From: Phycomyces blakesleeanus NRRL 1555(-)
Lineage: Eukaryota; Mucoromycota; Mucoromycetes; Mucorales; Phycomycetaceae
Assembly (NCBI RefSeq): GCF_001638985.1
Contig: NW_017265136.1
Location: 2,599,650 to 2,663,649, forward strand
Direction: 5' to 3'
DNA length: 64,000 nucleotides
The notes beneath the pieces are model-generated. The model saw only the letters and a program-made list of their open reading frames with translations, was not told the DNA's origin and searched no databases. Made by a program: the position numbers and the translations under genes. Shown here piece after piece: positions 35,011 through 47,004 of the stretch (its first letter is position 1; each line of letters opens with the position of its first letter).

Positions 35011-35828
35011 ATGGATAAAGACGATAGCGCTTGCTATTTTGAAGTTGAGAACATATTAGATCAGAGAAATACCGGACCTTACACAGAATACTTGATCAAA
35101 TGGAAGAATTACGATGATAGGTGGTCAGTGCATCCACAATCAATAATGACATTGGCCTTGTCATTAACCAAATGATGTCATTTATTTCTTTCAACAGAGT
35201 TCACATCATAAATTCTACCTTGTGACACCGTACTTACTACAAGATCGGATAATAGTCAGAACAGCTGGGAGCCAGAAGATAATCTTAACTGCCCTGAGCT
35301 CTTTAAACAATTTAAAGAAAAATATGCTAGAGACAATAGTAGTAGTAGTAGTAGTATTAATACACCTGCTAAACCACATCAAACTTCAAAACAAGGAACA
35401 TCGTCACCTACTTTGAAGGTGAGGGAGAAAATAAAAAATAAAGCCATCTACATTAAATATATGAGACTTACAGATAAACAACAACAAAATATATATGTTA
35501 TTCTTTGGACTTCATTTGTTACTGTAGACAGCATCTTTAGTAGTATCCAGTGAACAAACTCATATACAATCTCATGCACATCGGGTCAAATCAGCTCCGA
35601 CAGCGCCTTTAGTAAAACCCGTATCTCCTACTAAACCAAAAAATGCATCTGGGAACAAATCGACCCTTATTGACCGAGAAGAGCCACACAAAAGTCAATT
35701 TGGAATCCTAAAGAGGCCTCAAAAAATAGGTTAGATATTTAGACTTCTTTACAAATCGAAACTTCTTTTGACAATTTCTTTTGCAAAAACAAACAAACAA
35801 ACAAAACTTTTTTCCGCAAAATAATAAT

Positions 35829-35860
<32 letters not shown>

Positions 35861-38657
35861 AAGCCCAACTACCCAAAAACGATAATTTATTGGATGATCT
35901 TTTCAACAAGATCCAAGGTGTACCCAACAGACCTGGAATATCATCTTCATCCAGTCCAACAAGTAGCAAATTCCCTTCAAAGTCCGCTACTACTGCATAT
36001 GATCCTCAGATATCAACTGGATCAAAATACACATCAACTCAATGTAAGAATTGCTATATTTTTTGTATATCTATATATTAAGATACTCACGCACGTATAT
36101 GCATATATCTAATAATAATATTTATGATAATTACTATAGCAAAATCCCACTTGGATCTAGATAAAAAGTATCCTCGTTCAGGTAAAAAAAAAAAAAGAAA
36201 AGAGCAAATCTGTCAAACTATTTAGAAATCGTGTAAATTAAATTCGACCAGTAGAAGGTCAAACTGCTGCACCAGAGCTAAAAATATCGGCTTCAAGCAA
36301 TCGCCAATCTTGGCAAAGTATACCAACAAAACCCATTAGATCTGATTATGGTCGATCCGATAATGCCACTGGTGGGTCTAAAATAGTAGAATACGATAGC
36401 CGAGCAGATTACAACAAAGCACTGCAACGACCCGAATCTTCTCGTCAAGCAGAAACCCGGCCGTTCAATTGGAACGCACCCAATCAATCTCACCCAACAG
36501 CCTATCAAAAAGGAAAATGGAACACACAGAGTCAACCTGAGCAATCACGGTTATCATCTACATCTCACTCAGCAACCTCTCAAAAACAGACCCCTCAAGG
36601 AAACCCTCCACAAACCACACCGGAGGCCGTAACATCTCCTCAACCACCTCCACAGAAACTGACCGCAACTTATCAATGGGAGGGTCTTATAACAACCCCA
36701 AAGTCAGGGTTTGGAACGTTTAATATATCTTCAATTATGGGAACTTTGAAAGACGATAATGACATTAGGTACACAGACAAACAAACAAAAAATATATATT
36801 CACATACAAGTATACTCTGGATTCAAACATTGTATTTTTGTTAATTGGTGATATATGCTAATAACCGTTATTTCAGATCGTTTATTAAGCAATGCGAACT
36901 TGAGACCAAGTCAAATGGTCTAAAGGTGAAGCGAACCGTATCTTTTGACACAATCCAAAAAACCATAAATGATGAAAAAGTCCCAATGTTCTCGGTTACC
37001 ACAACTGCAAACACTGTTGCACTTGGTAAAATGAGAACGTTTATGGAAACTGGAAAACTGGTAAAAAACAACAACAACAACAATAATAAAGTTCTTTTTT
37101 TTTTGTCTTTACAAATAAAAAGTCATCCTAATTACTAATGCGGTCTTTCTTTCTTTCTTTCTTTCTTTTAGGGACTGATGATATTTCCTGAGACTTCTAA
37201 GAAGGAGATTTTGATTTTACTGCCATGTTCTTCTGATCTTGCAAAATCACTTGGATTCCCGTCAGATAAATTCGGGATTTGTGCAGTTTATTTGGGGGGT
37301 GTACCAGAACGTCCTTCAACAGAAATAATGACCAGATTTAAAGGATGTCCTATCATAGATATGAAGACTGCTGATCTTCAAAGAGTATTCTATTTGCTCA
37401 ACTTTCCTTCTGAGGTAAGTGATATCTAATTAGTGTTCAGTAAATGCATACAAGTTTCTTATTTTATTTATTTGATGTGATAAATAATTTATTCTTGATT
37501 TAGTTGAGTGAAAAGATCCACAGAGGAGAGAAAATTCAGATTATTGGAGAATCTGTTTATGCAAAATTGCTTAAAGAAGCATACTCGAAAATCAAGATAA
37601 CTACTAAAGGTCCCGCGTCAATTGTTCTGGTACGTGGTTGAATACAACTATGCGCGTGTGTTTGTGTGTACGCACGAGTAGCTACTTAAATTACACATCT
37701 AATATATTGTAGATTGATCGTCATCTTCTTACTCCACAACCCGAATTTCGAAGATATAAAAAATCAGCCATCAACATGTACGAGTTTGGTGCTCCTGGTG
37801 ATGTTGCAAAAGATGTTCCTCCAGTCTTACCCATATTTCCGAGGGATACAGGTAATAAGCATAAAAAATGCAAAGAAAAGAGTAAAAATAATTCATACCT
37901 TTTCTTTTCTTTCTTTCTTAAAAAAAACCCCAAAACAAAAATGAATGAACAAACATGTCTTTTACTCTATGATATAGGCGGTTATATAACAACTGATGCT
38001 GTTAATCTTGCCAAAGACCCGCTATTGATTTCTAAGATTGTGAAGTTTGCAAAACAGGTAAAATATTAATATAATTTATTACTACAGGCCGTATGACGAG
38101 GGTGGGAAAGCAGTTTCCTGCATGTACATGTGCCATCTTTCTAATGAGTAAATATGTAAAGTTCAATGGAGAGAATCCTCTCAGAAATATAGAGGTAGTT
38201 TTCCAGGATGACATAATTGACATAATTGAAGACGTGTGTAAGGCACACCCAGACAAAAAGTAATGTACACTATTTGTGGTTTAGCATAAACACACGCATA
38301 CTGATAATATATACATACTAGGCAATCACTTGAAGCCAAGACTATGTTGGGAATGCACAACACGATGGAAAATATCAAGTTTCTTCGGATTTGGCCTGGA
38401 GTTGTAAGTATTAATCTATAAATCATCTCTCTTTCTCTCTCTCTCTCTGTATATGTTATTCATGATATTTACCATAGACATATAAGAATGCAAAACTTGC
38501 CACTGCTGAATGGATGACAAAGTTAGCATCCCACGAGAAAGAAAGGCGACAATTGTTTATCTACGTTGATGACAATGAAGTTATCAAAGCAAAGAAATAT
38601 CAGGCATTGGATTTAACAAAGTCAGATAGACTTGACTCTTTCTTAAAGAAACAATAA
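35011..38657 (+). CDS. Chromodomain protein, Chp1-like (predicted H3K9me reader)
   Basis: Fourteen exons join in frame to 797 residues: 35011-35120, 35256-35418, 35528-35729, 35864-36043, 36140-36181, 36252-36768, 36877-37060, 37172-37414, 37504-37629, 37713-37851, 37978-38057, 38114-38259, 38322-38403, 38478-38657. Residues 9-60 are a chromodomain (FEVENILDQR, EYLIKWKNYDD, NSWEPEDNL) with the aromatic cage F10, W31, Y34, close to fission-yeast Chp1. A Ser/Pro/Gln-rich linker runs to about residue 370. Next comes a SPOC-like fold starting QWEGLITTPKSGFGTF and including LGLMIFPETSKKEILILLP-like strands. The last 200 residues may be the PIN-like domain of Chp1. Chp1 tethers the RITS RNAi complex to H3K9-methylated chromatin. 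The chromodomain is secure; SPOC/PIN assignments are by pattern. The exon at 38114 uses the only acceptor keeping the frame. Confidence 0.78.
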
Positions 38658-39419
38658 CTTCTTTATTATAAAAAAATATACATACATATATAAATATATA
38701 CACATAAAAATACACTACTATCAATCAATAAATACCAACATTGCTCATTTTTTGATACAGTTTTGTTGATTATTGATATACTAAGGAATACATAAAATAA
38801 AGGTATATGATAGATAAAGAGAGAATAGGTCTATTGTGTAATTAGAGGAAATTGTTATACTAATTTTTTGCTGTTGGTTAGTTTTTGATTTTCATAAGTA
38901 CAATAAAGAAAGGCATAGTAATAGATAATATTGTATATTCGATAAATTAGACAAGGTTCAGCAAGAGCAATAAATTCAAAGAGCTTCAAAATAACAAGAT
39001 ATACAATACAAAGTGGTATGGTCCCTTGAAGTGAATGGAGGAAATACTCAAGACAAAATCATTGTAGATGTCATTAAATAAACCAATATCTATTTTACTT
39101 TACTTTTTCTTCTACTGCTATAGATTGTTGTGTTTAAATAATAGGCTACAAATATAATATATCGCAAGAAAAGTGCCTTTCTTACAATGTCAGTGATAGT
39201 GATAATGATAAAGCTAAGAAAACAATGCAATTTGGGTGTATTATCTAACCTGTTTGCTTTCAAAAAAACAAAAGAAGGTCATCTTGTTTTATCCTCTTTA
39301 ATAGGGAAGAAATAAAGAAAACCGAATAGTACAATAAACCTTTAATAAATGCTTGTAATATGTATATATATATATGTAGACACACGACTTGAATTTCCAA
39401 TATCTTTACTATACAAACC
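38658..39419. other. Intergenic, 0.76 kb
   Basis: AT-rich spacer between two genes on the same strand. No motif or gene seen. Confidence 0.4.
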
Positions 39420-40288
39420 ATGTTTCGACTTGCAGCGTTTTTGTGTTTATTCCTACATTATTTTATTTTTGCAATTGCTACAGATACAAATCATGATTCG
39501 ACTTCAAGTCTTTACTATCCAGAAAACAAAAATCTGCTGGCTAAACCTGATCCTACGGCAGCAGCGGTCTACTTCCCATTCAAAGGAGGGGATACCGCCT
39601 CGCTTATTATACAACAGGCTGGAGATTCCGCAGTTGATTTCTCCTATTATTTTGATTCACAATTGTCAGATGGTGCCTGTTTAGCATTTACGCTGATTCC
39701 TGATGATACATTGTTTTCAAAAAAATTCAAGTGCGTCAACTCACAGCTGACTTGTGAAGGCTGCCTGGAGCCCACGAGAGCCTGTTATCATACCTTGGTC
39801 AACAAAACATGTACTGCTGGAATTGGTGTCAGCACAGGTTGTCACGATGGAAGATTCTCTTCATACAGTAAAGTATCTCTATATCTATATTATCTGTAAA
39901 ATATATGTATAAAAAAAACAGACAGACAAACAAATAACTATTATTCTAAATTGATTATTATTATTTTCTTGTGTATGTGTCCCTAGATGGTGACCTTGCT
40001 TCTTACACTACACAAAAGCGGTTACTTGTAACGCAAGAAACTATCAAAGGTGTATCTCTCACACCAAGATTTGGTGTGGTGGGATTAAACGGTCGAATTA
40101 TTGTAGGAATTTTGAACTATAGAAACAACAAACCTCCTCAGGCTATGTGTGCATTTGTTATGCCAGGTGTAGGAACTTATGGAAACTTTTCTTTGGCGCC
40201 TAGTAGTGATGCTCAGGAAACAAGAAGTGTATCTCTACTTACTGGGCTTTCATTGCTTATTTCTGCCATACTGTCATTAATATTTTAA
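39420..40288 (+). CDS. Secreted Cys-containing protein with GPI-type C-terminus
   Basis: Two exons (39420-39867, 39987-40288) join in frame to 249 residues. A strong signal peptide (FRLAAFLCLFLHYFIFAIAT) opens the protein. The middle holds a cysteine cluster (KCVNSQLTCEGCLEPTRACYH, then CTAGIG and GCHDG) that should form disulfides, and sequons NKT and NFS. The C-terminus is a hydrophobic stretch after a Ser-rich spacer (SVSLLTGLSLLISAILSLIF), typical of a GPI-anchor signal. I expect a cell-surface protein anchored by GPI. No catalytic motif and no named family are recognised. Confidence 0.75.
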
Positions 40289-40889
40289 AGAACAAGTAAA
40301 GAGTAGCTATAGATTAGCTATAAGAAACCTCTCCTCTCCTAATAAGGACATATATTTAAATTTTTATATTGAAAACAATGATGTATTACATTGTGTTTTA
40401 TTGTATAGGATATAATAAAATAAAATAATCTGTTTTTTTCTTGGTATACAATATTTTTTTTTCTATTTGATATTATTATTTAATTATTTATTTAAACAGT
40501 AACTTGGCAACACACAGGTATAACGATATTCATACAATTCCAAAGATGTAGAGATATTTCTTTTTAAGCTCAAACGAGACAAGTTTTCTCAATTTGGAAT
40601 TCTATTTGAAATGCACCATCAATTAGAGGGAAAAATAGGAGGCATTTACAAAAAAAAAAAAAAAGAGGTGGTATATGTGATGGATATTAACTAAATAAAG
40701 ACAAGGAATACAATGGGATTTCGATTTTTAAGATGCTTTCTTCTTGTAACTAGCTGGCTGGCTGGTTGACCGACCAACCGACCAACTGACCAACTGACCA
40801 ACCGACTGACTGATTGATTGATTGACTGGATTAGCCGGGATCCATAATTTAAAGTTTCCTTTTCTATCTTTCTCTCTTTTGGCCATTTC
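40289..40889. other. Convergent intergenic region
   Basis: Shared 3' ends of convergent genes. Contains the degenerate tetranucleotide repeat annotated separately; nothing else. Confidence 0.4.
40746..40829. repeat. Degenerate tetranucleotide tandem array
   Basis: About 84 bases of 4-bp units drifting from CTGG through GACC/AACC/AACT to GACT/GATT. The gradual change of the unit along the array suggests slippage with point mutation. Confidence 0.8.
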
Positions 40890-42045
40890 TCAGCTTGCAA
40901 AGTGAATATAGCCTGTACCCACACATATATACAAAAAAATAATAGAGAGAGAGAGAGAGCGAGAGAGAGATATGGGATCGATTGAAAAAAAGAGGTTTTG
41001 TATCCAAAATATCATAAATTAATATCAATCAATTCCACCAAGAGAAAACAATAATGACCAACCCAATACTCATTTGATTCCTTTTTCTTTATCTTACCTA
41101 ATACTAATGTACCTCCTCCAGTAATGGTACCTAAAGAGAGAGAGAAAAGAATACAAGAATACATGGTATTATTTAACTTGCTTATAAAATTAAAAAAGTA
41201 ATAATAATATAAAACTTACCCATTAAATACTGTAGAATTTGGAGTTTGATACCTCTCATTTGACCTCGTAGGGCCTTTATTTCTTCTTCCATCTTTTGAT
41301 CGGTTTTTTCAAGTCGTTTGTGCTGGTTGATCGATTCATCCCGAATTCGACCCTTTTCAAGATTCAAGTCTAGTCGAACACCCGCCTGACTGCGTACAAT
41401 CTCCTGTTGGAGCGATTTGCGCAACTTGGCTATCTCGCTCTTGAGTTGGTCATTCATCGTCTTGATTTCATCTACATCACGACGTTCCTTTTGCTGAATC
41501 TCGGACTTGAGCCGACTGAAATTCTGCTTAAATCCCTGAATTGTCTAATATATTATTAATTTTTATTATCATTTATAGTAATTAGCATTCTAATTCTTTA
41601 CAACTCATTCATCATGGATTCCTTTTCTTTTCCTTCCTTTCTTTCTTTTTCTATTTTTACTTTTTTTCTCTTTTTACCTTTTGTTGGTCATCTTTGGTAA
41701 CCAGGTCACTCGAAGTAGTAATTATACTAAATACATGTATATATAAAAAAGAATATTAGAATTCCAAAGTTAATACTAATATCCATTATTACTCTTTCCC
41801 TTTATTTCGGTTTTTTCTTAAGAGAAAAAAAAACACCAAGACAAAGAAAACGAAAAAGAAAGAAAGTACCTCTCATTCACCACATCATCCAAAGCGTGAA
41901 TCACAGTGCGAGATTGGGCAGGCGAGAAACCTTCTTTTATCAACAAATTTGAAAATTGGTCTGCATCAAAAAATGGAAGACCGTTCTTTTGAGTCCCAAG
42001 AGACTGCGTTCCTCTAGGAGATTTAAAGACAAGAGAACGAAACAT
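40890..42045 (-). CDS. FMP32/MCUR1-like mitochondrial coiled-coil protein
   Basis: Five minus-strand exons join in frame to 201 residues: 42045-41870, 41726-41678, 41544-41220, 41130-41098, 40912-40890. The start MFRSLVFKSPRGTQSLG is basic and mitochondrial-like; an in-frame ATG at 42078 would add an acidic residue, so I prefer the later one. The fold signature of DUF1640 is present: FDADQFSNLLIKEGFSPAQS, IHALDDVVNE, a long coiled coil (LKSEIAKLRKSLQQEI), RLDLNLEKGRIRDE, and ALRGQMRGIKLQILQYLMGT. Yeast Fmp32 and animal MCUR1/CCDC90B are inner-membrane proteins implicated in calcium-uniporter or cytochrome-oxidase assembly. The last exon is short and inferred from frame and a GTACAG acceptor, so the C-terminal membrane segment is uncertain. 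Confidence 0.82.
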
Positions 42046-42531
42046 AAAGACACCTCTAGAGCTCTTGGAATCAATCAAAAGTATGTAAGTATTTATATAT
42101 ATATAAATGTATATAAAAAAGTGAGAGAGAAAGAGAAAATAATAATAATAATAGCAATGATAACAAACAATAATCTTAGGGCGTTAAAGGTAAAGTAAGT
42201 AAGTGAATGGGCAGACGCTGGATTAAACCTCTCTATACTCCGCAGATATTATGCACGTCATTCAAGCATTAATTTCTTTTCCCTTTTCCTTCTTCATCTT
42301 CTTTGTCTTCTTGTCGCATATGTATAATATATCTATACCTATATATCCATATATTTATACGCGTATTTGCGTGTATATACATCTCTACAGAAGTTGATTA
42401 CTTGGGTTTAAGTTTGGGCTTGTTTAATGAAATGTGAGTGTTTGTGTGGAAAAGGCAAAGAAGCAAGAAAAAGAAAAAGAAAGATATGGTCAATGTGATT
42501 GGAATGGTATAAATAATATCAGAAGATTTGT
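42046..42531. other. Intergenic, 0.5 kb
   Basis: Spacer between the 5' end of the FMP32-like gene and the 3' end of the F-box gene. AT-rich, with a short TA tract near 42099; no gene. Confidence 0.4.
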
Positions 42532-43971
42532 CTAGAGTGTGTTGAGATAATCTTGAATGTAAGAATAATTCTCATGTATGTTTTCTGCTAGTTCTGAATA
42601 AGGCTCTTCAATGTGGACTTGTTCAGGTTCAGGTTCAGGTTCAGATCGAGGGCGGAAGTGATGTTGAGATTGTGTTTGAGATTGTTGCTGCTGTTGTTGC
42701 TGCTGTTGTTGGTGGTGTGCTAAAAGTAGTGCTCGCTGTTGGAGAACTAGTGGTTGCTGTGGGAAAATGATCAGTGAATGAAAATGAGGGTAGCTGATAT
42801 TAATTTCGTCGTCAACATCAACATCAATATCAGTCTCAGTCTCAATATCAGTATTATCACCACTATCTGTTTCTGGTGTTGGGGGTTGAGACTCTGCTTT
42901 GCGAACCAGTTCGAGTTCATAAACCGTGAACCGATCTACATGGATCCCACTTGCCCAATAGACGTTTGGAGACGACTCGACCTCTGGGAAATCCCTGAGC
43001 TTGATGTTACAGTTCTTGAGGCCGATGAGGTCCAGACAAGGCATGTTACGTATCATATGACGAACACCGCTCTTTGTAATCCGATTGCAGTATGAAATTT
43101 CGAGGTAGTGCAGGACCGGAAGGTGGGTCTGGATAGCAAACAGCGATGTGTCTGTGATGGTGCAGTCCATGAGGGTGAGGTGTTCGAGGTTTGGATGGGC
43201 TTTCACAAACGACACGATCCCGTCGTCGCTTATATCACAGCCAGTGATAGAAAACACTGTCAGTTCAGGGTTGGGATATTGAGCCAGACACTGGATAAAT
43301 TCGGTCGTAACGCCTTGGCAGCACATCAGGCCCAGCACCTTGAGTTTTGTGAACGCACGCACATCATAGGCAGTGTCTTCTGCATTGAGCCACTTACACC
43401 CCGACAGATCCAAATATTCAAGCGGGCAGTCTGCAAGCGGCAGCAGACTGATGGGCACCAGTTCTTCGCAGTTTTTCAGTGACAAGGACCTGAGACTCTT
43501 GCATTGACCGAGGTGGTGCATTGCTCGATAAGATATTCCTGCTGAACAGAGTGAGAGTTCCTGAAGGTCGGGGCAGTAATGACTTAATCTGCCAAGACTG
43601 GAATTCGTAAGTTGATGCGAATCTGCGGAAGAGAAACTCTCAAGGTGAGGCATTCGCTCAATAAGAAACAAGACTTCTTCATCGGTGGGACAGTGTGGGG
43701 TGTCTAGATTCAATTCACGCACGTGGTGTCCTAGTTGTTTGGTAGTCATTGCCAGTGACGAAAGAAATTGGGTAAACTGATCTTCATGGTGGAGTATGGG
43801 TGAATGCCATAATAGGGGAGTAGCTGTTGCTGATAAGTACTTGTTAACCAAGCTAAAAGAATACACCGATGAGGGATCTAAGAAGCGGAGAATCTCAACA
43901 AGGATTTCTGGTGGGACAATGTTAAGCGACATTATGATGTTTAAAGAAGTAATGCTCTGAGATGCATTCAA
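42532..43971 (-). CDS. F-box and leucine-rich-repeat protein, SCF substrate receptor
   Basis: A single uninterrupted frame of 479 residues (466 if the ATG at 43932 is used, giving MSLNIVPPEILVEIL). An F-box lies at about residues 17-57 (VPPEILVEILRFLDPSSVYSFSLVNKYLS split over the helix pair). Ten or so leucine-rich repeats follow, e.g. CKSLRSLSLKNCEEL, CPLEYLDLSGCKWL, HPNLEHLTLMDCTIT and LPVLHYLEISYCNRI, the cysteine-containing AMN1/FBXL2 type. The C-terminal third is low complexity: Asp/Glu-rich, then a Q10 run and a PEPEPE stretch. The protein should bind Skp1 and present substrates to a cullin-RING ligase; the substrate is unknown. Confidence 0.85.
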   Translation of the reverse strand: MNASQSITSLNIIMSLNIVPPEILVEILRFLDPSSVYSFSLVNKYLSATATPLLWHSPILHHEDQFTQFLSSLAMTTKQLGHHVRELNLDTPHCPTDEEVLFLIERMPHLESFSSADSHQLTNSSLGRLSHYCPDLQELSLCSAGISYRAMHHLGQCKSLRSLSLKNCEELVPISLLPLADCPLEYLDLSGCKWLNAEDTAYDVRAFTKLKVLGLMCCQGVTTEFIQCLAQYPNPELTVFSITGCDISDDGIVSFVKAHPNLEHLTLMDCTITDTSLFAIQTHLPVLHYLEISYCNRITKSGVRHMIRNMPCLDLIGLKNCNIKLRDFPEVESSPNVYWASGIHVDRFTVYELELVRKAESQPPTPETDSGDNTDIETETDIDVDVDDEINISYPHFHSLIIFPQQPLVLQQRALLLAHHQQQQQQQQQQSQTQSQHHFRPRSEPEPEPEQVHIEEPYSELAENIHENYSYIQDYLNTL

Positions 43972-44435
43972 AGCAATAACAGTAAATATATATATATATA
44001 TATATAAAACAAAAGAGTAGGTGATAATGAATATATGTATATATTTATATAGATCTGTATATATTTGTGTATATATGTATTATATAAAGGTAAAGCCAGG
44101 ACAGATAAAGACGTTATCCTTTTTCTTTTTTGTGTATAAATTATTTCTCCGCCACGATTACCATAACAACTGACGCACTCTTCCTTTTTTTTTCTTATTG
44201 TCATATGAAAATAGGTTGTCATTTCTATTGTTTTTGGATTGATTTTCTTCTTTCAATAATATTGTATTATATTATATAATATAAATTATTAGTATAATTA
44301 TTTATTGTATATAGAAATCAAAAGGGTACAAGGAAGAGTAAATGAATAAAGTAACGTAATAAAGTATTTGGCATAAATTCACGAGCAAATATGACATGCA
44401 CAATAAAGAAAAGGAAAAAAGAGAAGTAGGTACAG

Positions 44436-44480
<45 letters not shown>

Positions 44481-44597
44481 AATGTATATAATGAGCCATC
44501 TCAGCCTGACTTTATCTATTTCCCTACCCCATTCCATTTCATTTCCTACCCCCCTTCTATCTGACTACCCCCTTTTTTTTATTATTTTATTTTATTT
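43972..44597. other. Intergenic, 0.63 kb
   Basis: Upstream of the F-box gene and downstream of the beta-helix gene, both on the minus strand. Mostly TA-rich, including the CA/TA microsatellite at 44434-44480. No gene. Confidence 0.4.
44434..44480. repeat. (CA)n(TA)n compound microsatellite
   Basis: About 27 bases of CA repeats run straight into 20 bases of TA repeats. Confidence 0.9.
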
Positions 44598-47004
44598 TCA
44601 GATACATGGGGTGGAAGGATCCATCATGGGCTGGGTATTGTTCTTGAGAGTAAATGCTCTCCAGAAAGGAGGAATGGAGAGGTTTCGAAGGTGAGCTGGA
44701 ACTGCATTGTCTAGGTCCTCTTCTGGACGAACATATAGATCCTAAAACAGAAATATAACAATGAATATAAATATTAAGGAGGCTTGATCTCTATTGGTAT
44801 TTACCATAGGGATTCGAGCGCCGTTGAGACCGTGACGGTCCAAGAGATAGGTCTGGCGCCAAAGCACAGGTACTTGTCCTGGCACACTCGCCTTGGGATC
44901 AAGTGGCCGGGTTACGTAGCAGTTTGTAGTGTCGACCGAGGCTTCTTTGAGATCAAGGTTACCCAAACTAATCACGTTGGGATCCAGATCAGCTGTGGCA
45001 GCAAACTTGTTGTGGGTAATCTCGATATTCCAGCCCCAGGGTGAGATAGGCACACTGCTGTTCCAGATTGGAGGCCGGATGGTATAGTTGTTGCGGGCAG
45101 TGTAAAAGTCAAAGAATGTGATTCCTTCATAGAGCCAGCCATAGACAGGTGAATTCAGATCTCGTTGGGGATCCATAAAGCGGTACAGAAAGTTGTCTGC
45201 TACAACCATGTTACTAACTTGCATAAAGTCAGCATGGACAGCTGCGTACAACATCACAGCTGTATTGGCAAGATAATTGGAGACAACATAGCCATCGACC
45301 TTGTAAACCGAATAAAGGTTAGATTCAATAAAAGAGACAATATGGTATTATCATCAAGAGAACATATTTTTTTTGTATGTTTTGTTTGTACTTACAGCAG
45401 ACGTGAATCTCATTGCTCCACCAAAATCACCCAATTGCCAACCAGCAATAAAATTCTGGTAGATGTATGTCTGGTTACTGCCCACAATGCTCACACCGTG
45501 GTCCTGTTCGGTCATTTCAATGTCTGGAAATGTAGCATTCTATAATTGAACTGTTTAGTTAAATATATATACATATATATATATATATGTATGTATTTCT
45601 TACCATCACATTTTCCTTTATGGTAATATCATTGGTAGAGTATAGCTGAACTGCCGATGCTAAATAACCCTGCTGGTCATCAAGGTTTCTTCCAAGACAT
45701 TGAGTGTAAAATTTGAGCTTATTAAGAGTAGCCTGGAGCTGAGAAGAAACCCAAGGTGACAGATTATCTACTTGTCGAAGATCCATGCTGTGTATATTTA
45801 TTAAGGGTTGAGTATACATCAAAATAACTTTATATTATATTGTACTTTCGAAATAAATGAAAATAAGAATAAAAATATTTACCCAAAAATGTTGTTTGAA
45901 ATTACACTATTCTTTTGGGTTTGGAAAAGTACACCGGTATCTAATTCAAAAAAAAAAGTTATATATATATATATATAAAATTGAATAGAATAATACCAGT
46001 AATAAAATCTACCAAGCTATTGATATACAAGGACTTACTTGTTGTATTGTAGTTTGGGATTAAGTGTGTTCCAGCATGACTCCTGTCACGTAAAAAGACA
46101 TTTCCATCTGTGCAAATAACCGAGAAAAAAAAAGGTTATCGTTAGGTACATTTGTGCACTTTATCAACAAAATCGATACTTTTTGAAACAAACCAAGGGG
46201 TAAAAAAAAAATATAGTAATGGTACTCTTGCTGTTTGGTTTTTTTTTCTTTATCACTCACCAACATAAAGCTGTTCTCCATAGTTGGATACAATTGACCC
46301 ACGGCCACCATTAATAAATATATTGCCAAGGATACTTGTTTCATCATCGTTTTCATGAGGATCAATCAAGATGTTCACGTTATCCAGAATCAGACCCTTT
46401 ATTGTCCAACCACGATTTAATGCAGGTACTAACACATCAGTATATATAATTAAAATCAAGATCAAAGCCAAAAAATAATGTAAAGAGGCATCAGTAAAAG
46501 AAAACAAAGAAAATACTAAAACTCACCAAGGATAGTGCCAGTAGTGTTTTTGTCAATGACAGTTAGGACGGTTGGATTTTTTGGATCTCCTGAAAGAGAC
46601 ACACCTGGAGGTAAGACGATGGGATAATCTGAAGGAAGGATCCATTGGCCTTTGAAAAGTACATACATTTTAAGGTGAGTGAAAAAAAAGGGTATATTAT
46701 TGAATATAAATAACTAAAGAATATCTCTTTGTCCTTACCTGATCCCATCTTTACAACAGAACGCCTATAGAGAATACATTAAGATGTCTTTTTTGTTTTT
46801 GTTTTGTTTTCTATTGATATTTGTATATATCTGGTACCCTTTGTCAACTGCATCGTCAATGAGAGCTTGGATATTGGGGTTGGCTTTTGTGTTTTCTTGG
46901 TAGGTTGAGATTGCGAGTAGATCGCAAGTAGAAGGCTCTGAAGGAAAGGCATTGGCAAGACTGACTACCAGAACAGCAGACAGAAAGACACCAAAGAGTT
47001 TCAT
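44598..47004 (-). CDS. Secreted right-handed beta-helix (pectin-lyase-fold) protein
   Basis: Ten minus-strand exons join in frame to 525 residues: 47004-46838, 46764-46739, 46649-46527, 46428-46261, 46107-46039, 45940-45883, 45787-45604, 45539-45396, 45299-44805, 44741-44598. A signal peptide (MKLFGVFLSAVLVVSLANAF) opens it. The body shows stacked beta-helix language: VVKMGSGQWILPSDYPIVLPPGVSLSGD near the start, RGWTIKGLILDNVNI, TGVLFQTQKNSVISNNIFG, VQLYSTNDITIKENV, HGVSIVGSNQTYIYQNFI and WNIEITHNKFAA. Sequons (NATF, NSS, NNT) suggest glycosylation. Members of this fold cleave or bind polysaccharides, but no polygalacturonase or pectate-lyase catalytic triad is obvious, so the substrate is open. 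One exon is 26 nt. Confidence 0.8.

Noticed and set aside
38058..38113. Nearer acceptor (ACTACAG at about 38089) for the chromodomain gene
   Set aside because: It would place a TGA two codons later in the incoming frame; the acceptor ending at 38113 keeps the frame.
40691..40924. Minus-strand 77-codon frame
   Set aside because: It translates the degenerate tetranucleotide array and overlaps the last exon of the FMP32-like gene.
42778..43482. Plus-strand frames of 105 and 124 codons
   Set aside because: Antisense shadows of the F-box/LRR gene.
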